A stretch of 64,000 nucleotides of DNA, taken from Bolinopsis microptera (lineage: Eukaryota; Ctenophora; Tentaculata; Lobata; Bolinopsidae). The notes beneath the pieces were generated by a model, which saw only the letters and a list, made by a program, of their open reading frames with translations, was not told the origin of the DNA and ran no database searches. The translations under genes were made by a program, and so were the position numbers. The first letter of the stretch is position 1; every line of letters begins with the position of its first letter. Positions 12,937 to 26,057 of this stretch are shown in pieces. Where the stretch lies: assembly GCF_026151205.1 (NCBI RefSeq), contig NC_087075.1, forward strand, positions 13,715,628 to 13,779,627. The letters run 5' to 3'.

Positions 12937-15900
12937 TTTTAGGGGTTGTTTTTTGGTTGAGTTAGTCGCTGTTAAGTGTTCAAAGCTGTGTGTCGACAAG
13001 AGATTTTCGTTTAAGTGTAGGATTGAATGTTTTGAAGAGAGTCAAGAGTTTTTGCATGCACTTTGGTCTTGCAACCACTTAAACCAGGCGATTTTTATTT
13101 TGAACAGAGAATGTACAGATTAATATCCTGTAAATATTTGTCGACAATTTTTCTCCGCAAATATTCTTGAATGGAAGTTGTACAGTTTTAATATGTAAAT
13201 CTCTTGCACATATGATAAGGATCAAGATCCGAAAGATGATTTATTTCAAATTGTGTTTTGCATTGTATAATAATAAATACAATTTGTACTGAAATATTTC
13301 TTTCATTTCTAAGTCAACCACAAAGTTTAACAAATCATGATATGGAAAATTGTCCGAAAATTGTTAACTTTAAATCAATCTAATATCCCTGGCCCCTGGT
13401 CATCTCTGCACAGCAGACATGTTAAAGATAATCACCAGCCCCTCCACCCCATACTATTCCTGATGGCACCTGTTTAATGTCTGGTACACAGCTAGCGGTA
13501 CTCAGTGGTACAAGGTGTTTAGTCGTTTAGTGTCTGGGGTCTAGTCAGTCATCCTCTACTGCCCCTGCCCCCCACTTGCACCGATATAATACTAAATTAA
13601 TAGACCTTTGTTTTAGCTGACCTAGCCTCGGAGGGTTCATAATATGGGATAAATATATTGGCTAGACACCGTTATCGTACTCATGGTCAAAATCTATTAT
13701 TAAGCTTAAGATTTAAATTCAATTCAATTATTATTGATTCCGTTAATATCTAAGAAATCTTAAATGGATCCAGTTAATATCTATGAAATCTTTAATGGAT
13801 CCAGTTGATATCTATGAAATCGTAAGTAAATCACGTTAACATATATGACATTGTATTTGTAAATGGATTCTGTATGCAGATATACCAACTGCAGTACAGT
13901 TGAGTTAAAAAATCAAGAATCAAAATCGTTCGCCGCACGTCATGAACGTAGTTTAGGATTTTAATTAAAATTTATCGATCTTGCTAAAATCTAGCAAATC
14001 GCTAATAAGAAATTTGGCTAAAGACTTTCTGTTAGATTCGATAAATAATCGAAATTGAAAATTAAGAAAATTAGCTAATAATTTAGCGATAGTAAAGGAT
14101 CTGTTTAAACTCTTGTGGATATATAAACTAACTTAGAGATGGTATTTTCGATGTGTTATCTCATTCATACCGACTCCTAAACACCTACCTATGAGTATGT
14201 CAAGTATGTCACGTATGTCAGGTATGTTGAGATTCGTTAAGCTTTAACAGAGCCATCACATTGTGTAACCACCCCAAAGAGAGGAGATCTCTCTGTCATT
14301 CCTCCAGCAAAGCAGTAAGTTTGAGTTCTGAGAATAAAAGTCTAACCGCTGATAGTGATATAGGTAGTGTTTCGGAAAGGAATAGCATGCACTAATGACT
14401 AAGTAAGCTCTGCGATTTAAATTGCTCCCAGTCGTCCCCAATTACCAATTCTTAAGTATTCTCGTGCTAGTGACTGCAAATTAATTATCACACAGTAACT
14501 GGTTTGCTACTGAGCTGTCCATCGTAACATCGTCTAGAAACAAGGCTACTGTGTCTGTACTTTATAGTTCATATTTTAGTTTACATTTTAGTTTAAGACG
14601 GTCGAAATATTGCTAATTAAAGCGCTAACTATTGCTAAATAAATAAAAACAAAGCAGACGGCTTGGAGCTTTCCATCCCACCCCCAGATATTTTTAATTT
14701 CAATGTTTTTCAATACATGTTTAATAACGGCCGTTACTAATTTGCAGAACTCATGTTCCTATATTTTATAATTAGGTTGTCCTCACGATCACACGTGCCA
14801 TCAACCAAGCTCATTACTCTGAGTTTTTAATTAAAATTTATTGAACTTGCGCAATAATAATTATAACAAGTCGTTCATGACTCTAAAACTAAATATGGCT
14901 GAAGACTTTCAGTTTCAATAATTATAATAGTAAGATTATCGCGATTTCAATAACACTAATTGCATACTTATCTTCTATTCGTGTTTATAAACACTAAGCC
15001 TAGATCCCCAGTTAATTGCATACAAAAAAGAAACTATATATAATTTGTTTGGGAGGAATTTTATATTGTGTTTCTGAAAAACATTAGTATAATCGAAAAT
15101 TATAAACTTATAATTGATAATTTGCGAATAAAAGGATCTGTTGAGAATTCTCGTGGATAATTTATACTGGTGATTGCCCTTTTGTATGGGTAATTTTATT
15201 TTTTATCTAATTCTATGCATTCTGCAAACGTGGCCGACCGGGCTCATAGATTTTTGATGATGCTGCAGGATTATTTTCGATTCAAACCGAAAGAAAAAGA
15301 ATTCATTCAAAAAGAACTGCGTTAAAAATGACATTCTTTCGATTGGAACATTACTGAAGGAATTTTACAGGCTTATAATTTACAAATAAAAGGATCTGTT
15401 GAGAATTATGCCCGTGGATAATTTATAAGTTTATACTGGTGATTGCCTTTTGTATGGGTAATTTTATTTTTAATCTATGCATACTGCAAACGTGGCCGAC
15501 CGGGCTCGTAGATTTTTGATGATACGGCATTATTTTCGATTCAATCAGAAAGGAAATAAATTCATTCAAAAACAATTATGCGTTAAAAATAGCATTTTAT
15601 CATGATGGCATTCGATCATAAAGGTATTTAATCATTATTAATTTCTTCAATAAGAGTAGTATATTGTTTAGTAAACCTTCTCCACTAAAATTATGGATGC
15701 CTTACTTATCAGCATTGTGTGATTTATAAGAAGCATGTGATAGCTGAATAATATCTAGACGCCTGCTTTATCGATTGCAACATTTCTGAGACTATAAAGT
15801 CGTCAGACTAATAAAATAACACCTTTGTATCACTTAAGTCACGCTGCATTAATAAGGTCATGTTTGACCGAGTATCTCATAGCATCACAATCTTTTATTC

Positions 15901-16582
15901 CGGATAGATAACGAACAATGCACTGGGGTTTGTCGCTAATTGAAAATTCTAGCGGACCTGTGTTTGTTAATTTATGCGGTATTTCTTAAACGTTTTTAAC
16001 CGATGTTTAATATTATCCATTGTTAATGGGATGAGTACCTCGTGCGCTATAATTCGCAAAGCTCTGCCTTGGGTCATTTTGAAAAAATATTAGACGCTAT
16101 TATCATGATCCGTCAATGTTCAATAAATTTGGATACTAGAGAGCTCGGTCCGGAAGTGCCCCATGTTTTCATTTGGAGCACATGATTTTGTGTAATAGTG
16201 AATATCTGAAAAATATCTCGTCGGTGAAAATTTTGATCATCTAAAATATAGTGAGGCGGTAAAATTGTTAATGCTTTAAATATTTACTAAAGAGCTAAAG
16301 ATATTGCCGCCGGCAAAATTAATAATCGCTGCAACCGCTACCAACTGAACGCATGTTTATTTTGCTGCCCAAATTAGCCAATAAGGTGGATATATTTTTG
16401 AAACTCCCTAATACGAATTGAATTCACGCTTGTAAAGCAATCATTTATTTGCTCTAGAACTTTCAATAACTGCAGCCAAATCCTACACTCCAATAACCTC
16501 AATATTTAGATATCATGGAAATCAGCATCTGCCGCGAACAATGTTAGAATGTTATCAAGCTAATTTCCTTGGCGTCGCCTAG
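12937..16582. other. DNAI7 3' UTR, then gene-free AT-rich DNA with old duplications
   Basis: A polyadenylation-type AATAAA lies near 13272, about 335 bp after the DNAI7 stop. Beyond it no exon was recognised. Around 13745-13850 there are imperfect copies of a unit of about 36 bp (GGATCCAGTTAATATCTATG type). Segments near 13960 and 14830 share a diverged block (TTAATTAAAATTTAT...CTTGC), which points to an old duplication. Confidence 0.5.
15121..15600. repeat. Tandem duplication of about 250 bp
   Basis: The block starting AATAAAAGGATCTGTTGAGA near 15127 and passing through GCAAACGTGGCCGACCGGGC and ATTCATTCAAAAA is repeated from about 15388, with substitutions and short indels. No coding potential is shared by the two copies. 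Confidence 0.85.
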
Positions 16583-17884
16583 AAGACCCTGATTTTTTGT
16601 GAAACTTGGTTTCGAGATAGTAGTTGACCAACAAACTAGGACCAGTGACCGAACTTTTGAGGGGTCCCATACCCCAACCGCCAAACGGTGCCCGCGGGGC
16701 AGCCACGCCCATATTTGGTCCAAATTAGGCCCAATTTAGCCAATTACCCTCAACATGCCCAAAACCCAGATTTTAGGTGCTTTACTTGTAGCCTAGTGGT
16801 CCCCTGAACTCGTATATGAAGTTTCATCAAGATTGGACAAAAAATGACTGTGTTATGAGCCAAAAACCATATGCCCATATTTGGGTATACGCACCAAATT
16901 TGGTCTATTTTGGCCCATAAATTGGTCAAATATCAATATTTTAGAATGAAACCAACTTTATATGGAAGGTAAGCCTATATTACACATTCTCTATGATTAT
17001 CAGCTCAGTATCTACCTAACTGTGGATTCTGTGTTCAATTAATCGCAAAAAATGAACAAAATCGCCCTTATCTCAGTTCGCGATATTTGCGAAACTGATT
17101 TCGTTCAAAACAATAGAACTCAATAGGGTGTCAATATTTTTACATGAAATTTTCAGAATCAACGTAGAATCGCATTTCGACCTTAAGTTTTAAAATGGAA
17201 TTTTGAGTTAGGCCTTTAAAAAAATTTGGCGGCCAAATTCTGAAATTTGCCGGGCATTTTTTAGAATTTGGCCGCCAAATTTTTTTAAAATACGATTCTA
17301 CGTTGATTCTGAAAATTTCATGTAAAAATATTGAAACCCTATTGAGTTCTATTGTTTTGAACGAAATCAGTTTCGCAAATATCGCGAACTGAGATAAGGG
17401 CGATTTTGTTCATTTTTTGCGATTAATTGAACACAGAATCCACATTTAGGTAAATACTGAGCTGATAATCATAGAGAATGTGTAATATAGGCTTACCTTC
17501 CATATAAAGTTGGTTTCATTCAAAAATATTGATATTTGACCAATTTATGGGCCAAAATCGACCAAATTTGGTGCGTATACCCAAATATGGGCATATGGTT
17601 TTTGGCTCATAACACAGTCATTTTTTGTCCAATCTTGATGAAACTTCATATACGAGTTCAGGGGACCACTAGGCTACAAGTAAAGCACCTAAAATCTGGG
17701 TTTTGGGCATGTTGAGGGTATTTGGCTAAATTGGGCCTAATTTGGACCAAATATGGGCGTGGCTGCCCCGCGGGCACCGTTTGGCGGTTGGGGTCTGGGA
17801 CCCCCTCTAAAGTTCGGTCACTGGTCCTAGTTTGTTGGTCAACTACTATCTCGAAACCAAGTTTCACAAAAAAATCAGGGTGAA
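16583..17884. mobile_element. Foldback element, family 2, copy A (1.3 kb palindrome)
   Basis: The left end ACCCTGATTTTTTGTGAAAC near 16586 returns as reverse complement GTTTCACAAAAAAATCAGGG ending at 17880, followed by TGAA. The two arms of about 640 bp match nearly base for base and meet near 17245 around GGCGGCCAAATTC/GAATTTGGCCGCC. A second, shorter copy lies at 41969-42883. Neither carries a transposase. A run of 22 C follows the right end directly. The open frames in the arms belong to the repeat. Confidence 0.88.
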
Positions 17885-17906
17885 CCCCCCCCCCCCCCCC
17901 CCCCCT

Positions 17907-18887
17907 TAAATACTTAAATACTTAAATATTTAATCATTTAATGGGACCCTGACAATCCAGTAAAGTTTAACAGCTTTACTTATTCTAGCACATATAACTT
18001 TAAGAACACCAGATATAACACCAGATATAACTTAAAGATTGCATAATTTTCTTCACAAGATCAAAAGAGCAAAAGTAATGTGTCCTCAAAGAACTCCCAT
18101 GATTTATTCATGATTGATATCTACGATATTCTTATGTTGATTTATGACTATTACTAGGTACAAAGTCACAGTCGGGTGTATTCTAAAGTCTTTGTAACTA
18201 TTGTATTTGCTCACATACATGGCTGAGTAACATAGCTAGTAGTTTAAAAACAGGTCTGACTGAGGTTTATGAAGTATTTTGTAAGTTGGATATCTAAACT
18301 TTGATTAATGATGCCATCCATCTCATTATGGTATTATAATATTTCTATTTCGTAATAAACCATAAATCATTGGGATTTTCGATCAGACTTATTTGTTTAA
18401 AACCATTATAATTGTTACGATAACGAAATATGCCAGGTTACAGTGCAGTGCTTTTCCTTTTTCTATTGTGCTAATATAAAACGTCATCAATACTCAATAG
18501 GCCAGCTAGAGGTAGAAGCTGAGGTGGTTATAGTATAGGACTACTGAATTTTCACATAGATAATTTCCTGATAATTTTCATCGATCCTTTCCCATTTCTC
18601 CCTTTCCCATCAGTTTTGATTATGACCAAAATTCCAGAAAATATGTATGCATTTTATCATAGACAAATTGTATTTGAAAATGCATTGAGTTAATGAAAAA
18701 ATTGTTATTCATAATCTTATACATATTCATTTAGACATGTTTTTATTTTCATTGGGTTTATCATCAGACATGTTTTTATTTTCATTGGTTTTATCATTAG
18801 ACATGTTTTTATTTTCATTGGGTTTATCATTAGAATGTATTGTTATGGTCGAGACTTAGCTAGCGACACAATTAAATTTAATCACTT
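17907..18887. other. Non-coding DNA with a 33-bp triplicate
   Basis: No exon recognised. At about 18735-18835 the unit AGACATGTTTTTATTTTCAT (33-bp period, ending GGGTTTATCAT) occurs three times in tandem. Confidence 0.6.
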
Positions 18888-18895
18888 GAGTAGAC

Positions 18896-19257
18896 CATAG
18901 TTGGTTCGTGCGTTACTTTTCCAGGAAAAGTGCGTTTAGTTCGTGAAGTTTTTTTCGTGCGTTTAAGTGCGGTAAAGTGCGTTACGTGCGTCTGCCTTTA
19001 AATTACGAGGTTTACGAATTAAAAAATGACAAAATTCTTCATTCCTGCATTTTATTAAGGTAGTGTAAACGAGAACTACCACGTGCAGCTGCACCAGTCG
19101 ATTTTCAGATGCACTGATATTGCGCACATTACGGTGGATATATACAAGTTTTTCTACATTTTCCGTGCCCATGCACTGTTTTGATAAAAGTGCGTTTTAA
19201 AAATTTTTTCGTGCGTTCGGTTTTAAAAGTGCGTTTAGTGTGCACGAACCAACTATG
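18896..19257. mobile_element. hAT-type MITE with an 8-bp target-site duplication
   Basis: The terminal inverted repeats are CATAGTTGGTTCGTGC at the left (18896) and GCACGAACCAACTATG at the right (ending 19257), exact over 16 bp. The direct repeat GAGTAGAC flanks the element on both sides (18888-18895 and 19258-19265), an 8-bp target duplication as made by hAT transposases. The 362-bp interior is rich in GTGCGTT and AACGCAC motifs and has no coding capacity. Related half-copies lie at about 54243-54288 and 55640-55737. Confidence 0.9.
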
Positions 19258-19265
19258 GAGTAGAC

Positions 19266-20785
19266 AGAGTACATAAATGATAAATAGGGTCACGTGATAT
19301 TTCCTTGCTTTCGTTTGAGATCGTCTAATTTTCTAATTCTATAATTATAGGTTTGGGGACTTTGATGCTTATCATTTCACGAGCGTGACTCAATCGAAGT
19401 ATTTTACTGTTTTAGCGTTATAACTAGACACCAGGCCGCGTTGGTTGCTGTTAAGAAAAGAATCTTAATGAAACTATGATCACAAATATCATGAATATGA
19501 GCATCAATATGATGGAACCCTTAAACTTTTTATCGACTAAGAGGCATTAATGGGACTTGTGAGCTCTCGACAAACTGGAACGAACAATTTATGTCGGTCC
19601 TAAATTGCTTTGACTATCATAATTGGGGGAACATAAAGTGATGAAATTATGACTAAATTATGATTTTAATGATTATTTAAAGTTTCGCAGACACTTTGTC
19701 GGTCTCGAAATGATACTTGTGGGACATAAAATAATGGTGCTATGGTTACAGCAATGGTCATAACATACTTAAATACTTTACATACCTTATCTCTGCTTGG
19801 AGTTTATATCCGCCTTAAGTCAAATAATTCATCATACCTAATCATGGACGCTGACCGCCCTAATTAGTAATTATCACCCTAATTAAGAGTAAGGCTTCAT
19901 TCCTTATAAGGTGGGGATAAATTTTGGTCACCAGTTTCATTTTGACAATTTTTAAAGAATTTCTAACCATCGTATATGATAAATTCCCCAATAAAATGGC
20001 GATATAAGCCGCATTTCTTTTGCTCTTTTCATTAAAGTGCAGGTATTTAACAGATATATTGTGTGCTCAAAGCACACTTTAAACTTCGGATCTTAGGGAT
20101 CATGGGCGAAAATTGCGCAAAATTTGACTATAGAACTATTGAATCAAGATAATTTTACAATTATTTCTCGACTCTCGAGCGTGATCATTCAGGTCAATTG
20201 AGATATTCTAGTCAAGAAAGATTAACACCTTTACAGTAACTGTTCGGCAATCAACAAAGGCACAATTTGCAATCGTTTATGTCACATAAGATCTAACAAT
20301 TTCAGAATTTATTACCTTAGTGATGGTCGTTATTCAGCGGCTACTAGTCGGTAAACAAGGCTTATTCATATCAACATGGCATTTTCCAGCAGATCTATGG
20401 TTCAATTCAGGTCATCTGTAAATATTTGATTATTTGGATCGTTTCGTGAAATGCAGATCCTGTCATATCCGTTAATTCCATCCACTTCTTTCGATGATCT
20501 GGCAATCCTTAAGTTTCCGAATCGTATGGTGATTGGTCAATTATTCCAGCAAGGTTTCAATTAAAATGTTAATTTGATGGGTAAATTATTTATCTGGATT
20601 CTGGATGCAATAAGAATAATAACTTGAGTATCTTTTGTCTTTTATTAGCATTGTAATATCAATAAAATTCTCTTGTTCTTATAGATTGTAATCAAATTTG
20701 CAGAGTGCTTTTCTGTCGAAGTATTTAAGTCAGTAGTATTTCAAGTTTAAGATATGAATATTAACTACTTCAGAACTAAGTTCAG
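19266..20785. other. Gene-free AT-rich DNA
   Basis: No exon, RNA gene or ordered repeat could be supported in this stretch. Confidence 0.4.
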
Positions 20786-20912
20786 GGTGGAGTCCAGGTT
20801 GGAGTCCAGGGTGGAGTCCAGGGTGGAGTCCAGGGTGGAGTCCAGGGTGGAGTCCAGAGTGGAGTCCAGAGTGGAGTCCAGGGTGGAGTCCAGGGTGGAG
20901 TCCAGGGTGGAT
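20786..20912. repeat. 12-bp minisatellite (GTGGAGTCCAGG)n
   Basis: About ten tandem units of GTGGAGTCCAGG with G/A variants. Because 12 is a multiple of three, it gives a spurious Val-Glu-Ser-Arg repeat frame (20754-20939). Confidence 0.95.
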
Positions 20913-22522
20913 TTACGACCCGGTACTGCCATGCAGTAGCACTAGCACAATGAGATGTTTGTGGAACTGATGATGAAAACGTTCAGCAATATATCCCGAC
21001 CGCTAATAAGTCTATAACGAGGCCATGTTAATACAAATGATCGGAAGATGCACGCCACTATAATCACCATGGCAATTCCACTACGATTATATGACTGATC
21101 TGATCCGCGTGATACACATCCATCATTAAAGTATTAACATTAATCCTTAATTGTAGATTTTCCTTAGGCAGCCGTTTCCCGATGGTCAGCAGATTACTCC
21201 CCAGCCCAAGTAGTTATCTCATTATCCAGTTATCCCGAAAACCACTCCAAGCCACGTGATTAGTCACGTGATATTGCGTTTGTCTTATTACGCGTGCACG
21301 GAGCCATCATAGCCTGGTAACGTGTCACGTGGTTGTATCTGGTAAGTGCACGTGGGCGTCACGTAGGCGTCGTTATTAGCTTTTTCCTGAGATCAGTTTT
21401 CCGGCTATAAAATAATAAGCAAGCCCTCAGCTAGATTATCCCGCACGGTGGTCCTCCAGAGTTCTGAGCACATGTAGTGCAGATATCATTACACCTAAAC
21501 CCCCGGTTTTGCGTCATTTGCGGACATTTCAGGGCAGCGAATGCAATTACGGTTTTATTTTTAGTGCGTTTTCAAATGTTTGACGATTTCTTCTGTCAGG
21601 AAATTTTAAAAGTGGCTCAACGATACCCACACAAAGATGAAAGAATATTTATTATCTGAAGCATTAACTATCTCTTGGTATGGAAAATAATATTCATTGT
21701 TTGGTCTAGATCAAGTATAAAATAGTAAATATAGTCATAGACAGTTTTCTCACATTCATGATACAATTACAATGTCCCGTGTCCGGAACAAATTTATAAA
21801 AATTCTTTTCATAATTAATATACAATTAATTAATTCACCTTCTGGATTCTTCATTTTTGGGAACAATATGCCAAATATTTTATGATTCTATTTGTTTTAA
21901 AAATATTTGTTGGTTCAATTTTCTTAGCCATTATCATGGACGCAGAAAATACGCGTACTGCTAGAGCGTACTCAAGCCGTTCCTACTTCTCCACTGGTAC
22001 CTTTTGTTCATAAAACTTTTGTCGAATCAGGGACTGTAACGTTCTGAACTAACCCCTCCGACCAATCGGAGAGCTTCTTTAGCTGGTCACGCGACCAGTA
22101 CCCACCAATAATTCAGCTCCCTTAGCTTCTCACGTGACTTTGTCTTGCCTACTTCCCCCAAACAAAAGGCCGAGCAGGGGTCTCATTCAATCCTCAATTA
22201 GTTTCTCTTGACTTTACGAATGGTCTGAGTTCTGACTGTTTATACCTAATTGAATGAGCCGATATAATGGCCGTACAATGGGTAGGAAGATGGAATCATT
22301 CCATGGAATGATGCTGACACAAAACAGGAATGTTGCCGATTGTACTACTACCTTTCTGCCAATGACATATTCGACAACCAACACATGAATCGCCACGATT
22401 GTCAATTTCGCAAACCGCACCAAACGCTTAATTGTGCCGGAAGAGCTGGATCAGACCGGGGTGACTTAGAGTATTAACTCATTTGCTGTCTCGTCTCATC
22501 TTATTCTTACTTTTCCAAACCC
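20913..22522. other. Intergenic DNA around the E-box block
   Basis: Apart from the promoter-like block there are two small perfect hairpins close together, CTCCGA-CCAA-TCGGAG near 22045 and CTGGTC-ACGC-GACCAG near 22083, and a further TCACGTGAC near 22131. No exon was recognised. Confidence 0.4.
21250..21440 (+). promoter_or_regulatory. Promoter-like block: four E-boxes (three canonical CACGTG plus context) and a TATA box
   Basis: CACGTG palindromes occur at about 21253, 21265, 21325 and 21349, followed by GGCTATAAAATAATAAG near 21402. A TATA box there predicts a + strand start near 21435. No convincing coding exon was found downstream; the 60-codon frame at 21477 is unsupported. The assignment rests on motif clustering only. 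Confidence 0.35.
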
Positions 22523-22700
22523 AGCTGGCACTTAAGCGTATCATTTTGACTCAATTTCAAGTCACTTTTTACACCATCCTCCACCATTCACTCTAATTTC
22601 ACCGGCAACCTTCCCCAGGGTTGCCACACCCCAGAGGTAGGCAAAGCATCTCAATGCTATCCTCTCGTGGGCTATCTTGGCCCAACCTCTATTTTTTTTA
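22523..22700. repeat. SINE-like dispersed repeat, copy A
   Basis: It shares about 160 bp with 30594-30757, in the same orientation: AGCTG-CACTT-AGCG at the start, then ACCATCCTCCAC-ATTCACT, the GGCAACC...GGTTGCC hairpin, CCCCAGAGG-AGGCA and CAATGCTATCCTCT or its equivalent. This copy is diverged and ends in a T-rich/A-rich tract. Confidence 0.7.
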
Positions 22701-25289
22701 AAATACGCTTTAATTTACGCTTTGAAAGAAAAATTTGGGGCTTGGGAAATGTATGTTTTACTAAACAGATGTCAACAATGAATGCCCATTTTCATTTCTA
22801 CTGTGCCTCTTCTGATGAAACACTTATTTGGATAAATTTTATGATTTGTACTTCTCTACCAGTACCATCTTTGTGCGATAAATTTTACGAATTATTCGAA
22901 TTTTCTAGATTACTCTTTCATACTTTAAACTTTTTTCGTGTACGTGCATGGGCAGTGGGTGTTACAACACAAAGATCAAAGATGTTGACTTTTATAATTT
23001 GGGATTAGTTCGAACTATTACCAGATTACGAGAGCTCTATTAATAGACTTTATTGCTGGAAGTAAAATGGATGAGACGTTATATTTCGCTATAAAACTTA
23101 AAAACCTAAGAGAAACCCTGTCGTAGATTAAGATTTGAGATTTCCCCAGAAAAGCTTATAATGTTTCGCTGGGCGTAAAAAGGTGTGGCAAGTTTACATG
23201 ATGACTTTCTAAAACCAGGCTATGAGGTAACATGATTCTAGAGCTCGTATAAAAGATTTTGAAACCGGTGCTTTGGCTTACTTTCACTTTATTTGAGAAA
23301 GTTAATACTTAATTTTGTAGTTCCGAGGGTTTCACTAAGCCTAGATTTACTTTTTAATCATATTGCATTTTAGTTTTTGGGAGCCGTGTTGGAGAGCCAA
23401 TCTGGCCGGTGGATATTTTGTGACATAATTAACATAAACGTTTTGATATTTATATGAGTGGGATATAATTAATACTATAACTACTAATGATTTGATACTT
23501 TGTTCACTAGCTCTCCTAGCTATTGCTCAATATTGCTCAATATCGCTCTCAGCCCTCGCTTCCTCATGGAGATCAGTATTTTAAAATTGTCATATTTATA
23601 TAAAATATATCATCATTGAGATTGCAGTTCTCATTCCAATATTATGATTGATTGATGAGCTCTCTCTCACTTCTTTCTAGCTTTACTATTTTGAAGAAAA
23701 TCATGTCAACTCCTCAGCCGTTTAAACTTTATTCTTTCTTCTATATGTTACTTTTAATAGCCATTTTATTAAGTTATTAAGTTTTATTTGTGCTATAACT
23801 TTATCAAATTACATGGACGCCTCTTAGTCTAATTTGATTTATATCAATTTGTCATATATTGCTCATATCTAGGGTTTCTTATAGTGGTCACGATCAGCTG
23901 TAGTGGCCGATCACGATTTATTATTTAGCATGGTCATTGTTTTCGATCTTAACAATGGTACGTGCAATAGTCTGATTTCTTTTCATTTCTATCCGGGAAT
24001 GGTGGCAATTTTGACAAAGAATTTTAAAACAGAACTAATTTTGATTCATCCGGATAATTGATGAAACTATACGAGTTTAAGAATGAATTGAACATTGAAT
24101 GAGTCTCTTTTGACTTTTCATTTTTCAATCCGATTCATTGTACGGATATAATTTTGTGCGACTCTGCGGAGTGGTATCAATTATCGAACACTGTATTGGA
24201 GTTTGTCACTAATTCTTATAGTGTCGCTACAATGTTGTGCAATCTCTAAAATATCTCGTTCTCCGTTTAAATTGCTCATGTTTTATATATCTATAAAATC
24301 CCGATGTACTGCGCCCCGATTTACCGCAAACCCCGATATACCGCGGCCATCTCCTTTCCCCAAATAGGGCTTAACAATTAACATATATAATGTTCACAAA
24401 CAAAACCCCAATTTACCGCGAACCCCAATTTACTGCGGATGTTTCCTTTACCCCAAGCACCGCGGAAAATTTCTGTTTTACATATCTGGAAAACAAACCA
24501 CATCTGTTTTGACACGTGACGGTGAAATAAAGCTCGTGAAAATATGTACTACTACTAAGTTATTAATTGGTACTAACGCTGATGCTAAAAAGATGTACCG
24601 CATGACATCAACATTTAATTAACAACATCCTCGGTGTGGAAATCCCGGTTTGGGAATTCTGAAATGTCACGAAAAAGTAAAACCAATGGTTAGAATAAGA
24701 AAAGAGGGACAACAGATAGGGTAACAAATTAGAGACTATTATGGTTGGAATTCAAAACAAGCTTTTGTCCGACCGTTGCGATATATGATCACTAAGAAAA
24801 TTGCAATGCATATCTCTGACAACACTAAATAATATGCGTAACCCGACATTAAGTGCTAAACCATGTCTTTCGTTTAGATTGAAATACGAAGCCATGAAGT
24901 ATAAATGAGTAAGTCAGTAAGAGGGGCCTTTGCATAATTATGGGACAATTAATGGGTCGAAAAGTGAAATCTTTGAGTTTAGGGTGAAGACATAGCCTTA
25001 TTTTTGTAAATGTACCGTGTGCAGTACTCAGATAATTTCAAGTCATAATTTATACGAGATGACACGGCTTCAAGGGAGAATGCACCGCAACTTTGAGCTG
25101 GGTTATCGCTTAGAGTTAGATTAAACTTTTCAATACTTTGTATAAAGGTGGGATATCCCGGTTCAGTGCCTTAATTCTCGGTTATTTATTTAAAAAAAAT
25201 ATATATCATTTTTAAATGATGCTTCTTCTTATTTTACAACAGCATTTTTGGGAGAATTAGCTTTAACGTGCATATTATTAGTACTACTA
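22701..25289. other. Gene-free DNA
   Basis: No exon recognised. The 113-codon frame at 22667-23008 has no domain-like composition. Near 24300-24470 a motif of the type CCCCGATTTACCGCAAA recurs four times with divergence. Confidence 0.4.
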
Positions 25290-25385
25290 GCATCATCAAA
25301 TATTATTTGTGCTAATGTTGACAGAAACAGCTTCTATTAGTAGCTTTTTTTCTGTCAACATTAGCACAAATAAATTTGATGATGC
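25290..25385. repeat. Short near-perfect hairpin (38-bp arms)
   Basis: The left arm GCATCATCAAAT...TTGACAGAAA and the right arm TTTCTGTCAA...TTGATGATGC pair with one single-base indel and one mismatch, separated by about 21 bp. It could be a small foldback MITE or a transcribed hairpin. A microRNA reading is disfavoured because ctenophores studied so far lack a canonical miRNA pathway. Confidence 0.85.
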
Positions 25386-26057
25386 TTATTATAGCTGTAG
25401 CAGTTCTGTTAACGGCCTATGGTATAAAACAACTTAGATTATTAGTTATCAACTTTCAGTTACTAGTTATTGGACCCCTAAAAGTTTAAATATGTGTTCC
25501 AAAACGTTAGAAGAATGATATTATAAATATTCTATGAGGTCGTGATGTTGAAACATAATCTTTCCTAATTCCGGCACACCCCGCTCATCATGCTTTATAT
25601 TACTGTGATTTTAATACGCTCCGACCTTTAGTTATTTTGTTAATGAGTTGTACGTTGTTAATCACAGGAAAGTTATCAATATATTATTACAGTAGAACCG
25701 ACTGGAAAATCACTGATACTTTACATTGTTCCTTTTTATTAGTCTTATCCCAGACAGTCAGCTAAAGACAGCCACAAACTGCACAGACAATAATTGGAGG
25801 ATTTAATACAAAATCCAACCCAGTTTCAGATGAGATTATTGACAAGTCAAATTTTAAATAACCTCGAGAAATTCGTGAGGATCACTATTAGTGGATGCTC
25901 AGAAAATTACAGTAAATCGAAACTGGCACGGTCATTAACCGTAAAGTGAACCAATCTCAGCTTTCCATCACCATGTGGGTTTCCTCCAAACCTTTCTCAA
26001 CTCACTTTTATTATTTTCACGAGTCAATCTTCGTATTTTACTTGTCACCTGTCATAC

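Noticed and set aside
17658-17867. Small frames recurring at 17658, 41985, 42611 and 42678
   Set aside because: All are translations of the same foldback arm sequence, on alternating strands.
20754-20939. Frame encoding a Val-Glu-Ser-Arg repeat
   Set aside because: Produced by the 12-bp minisatellite; no flanking coding signal.
22667-23008. 113-codon plus-strand frame
   Set aside because: Composition looks random (Phe/Leu/Thr rich from AT-rich DNA), with no motif, splice context or repeat homology.
25290-25385. microRNA gene
   Set aside because: The stem-loop is good, but no expression evidence exists and ctenophores examined so far lack the canonical miRNA machinery; kept as an unclassified hairpin.
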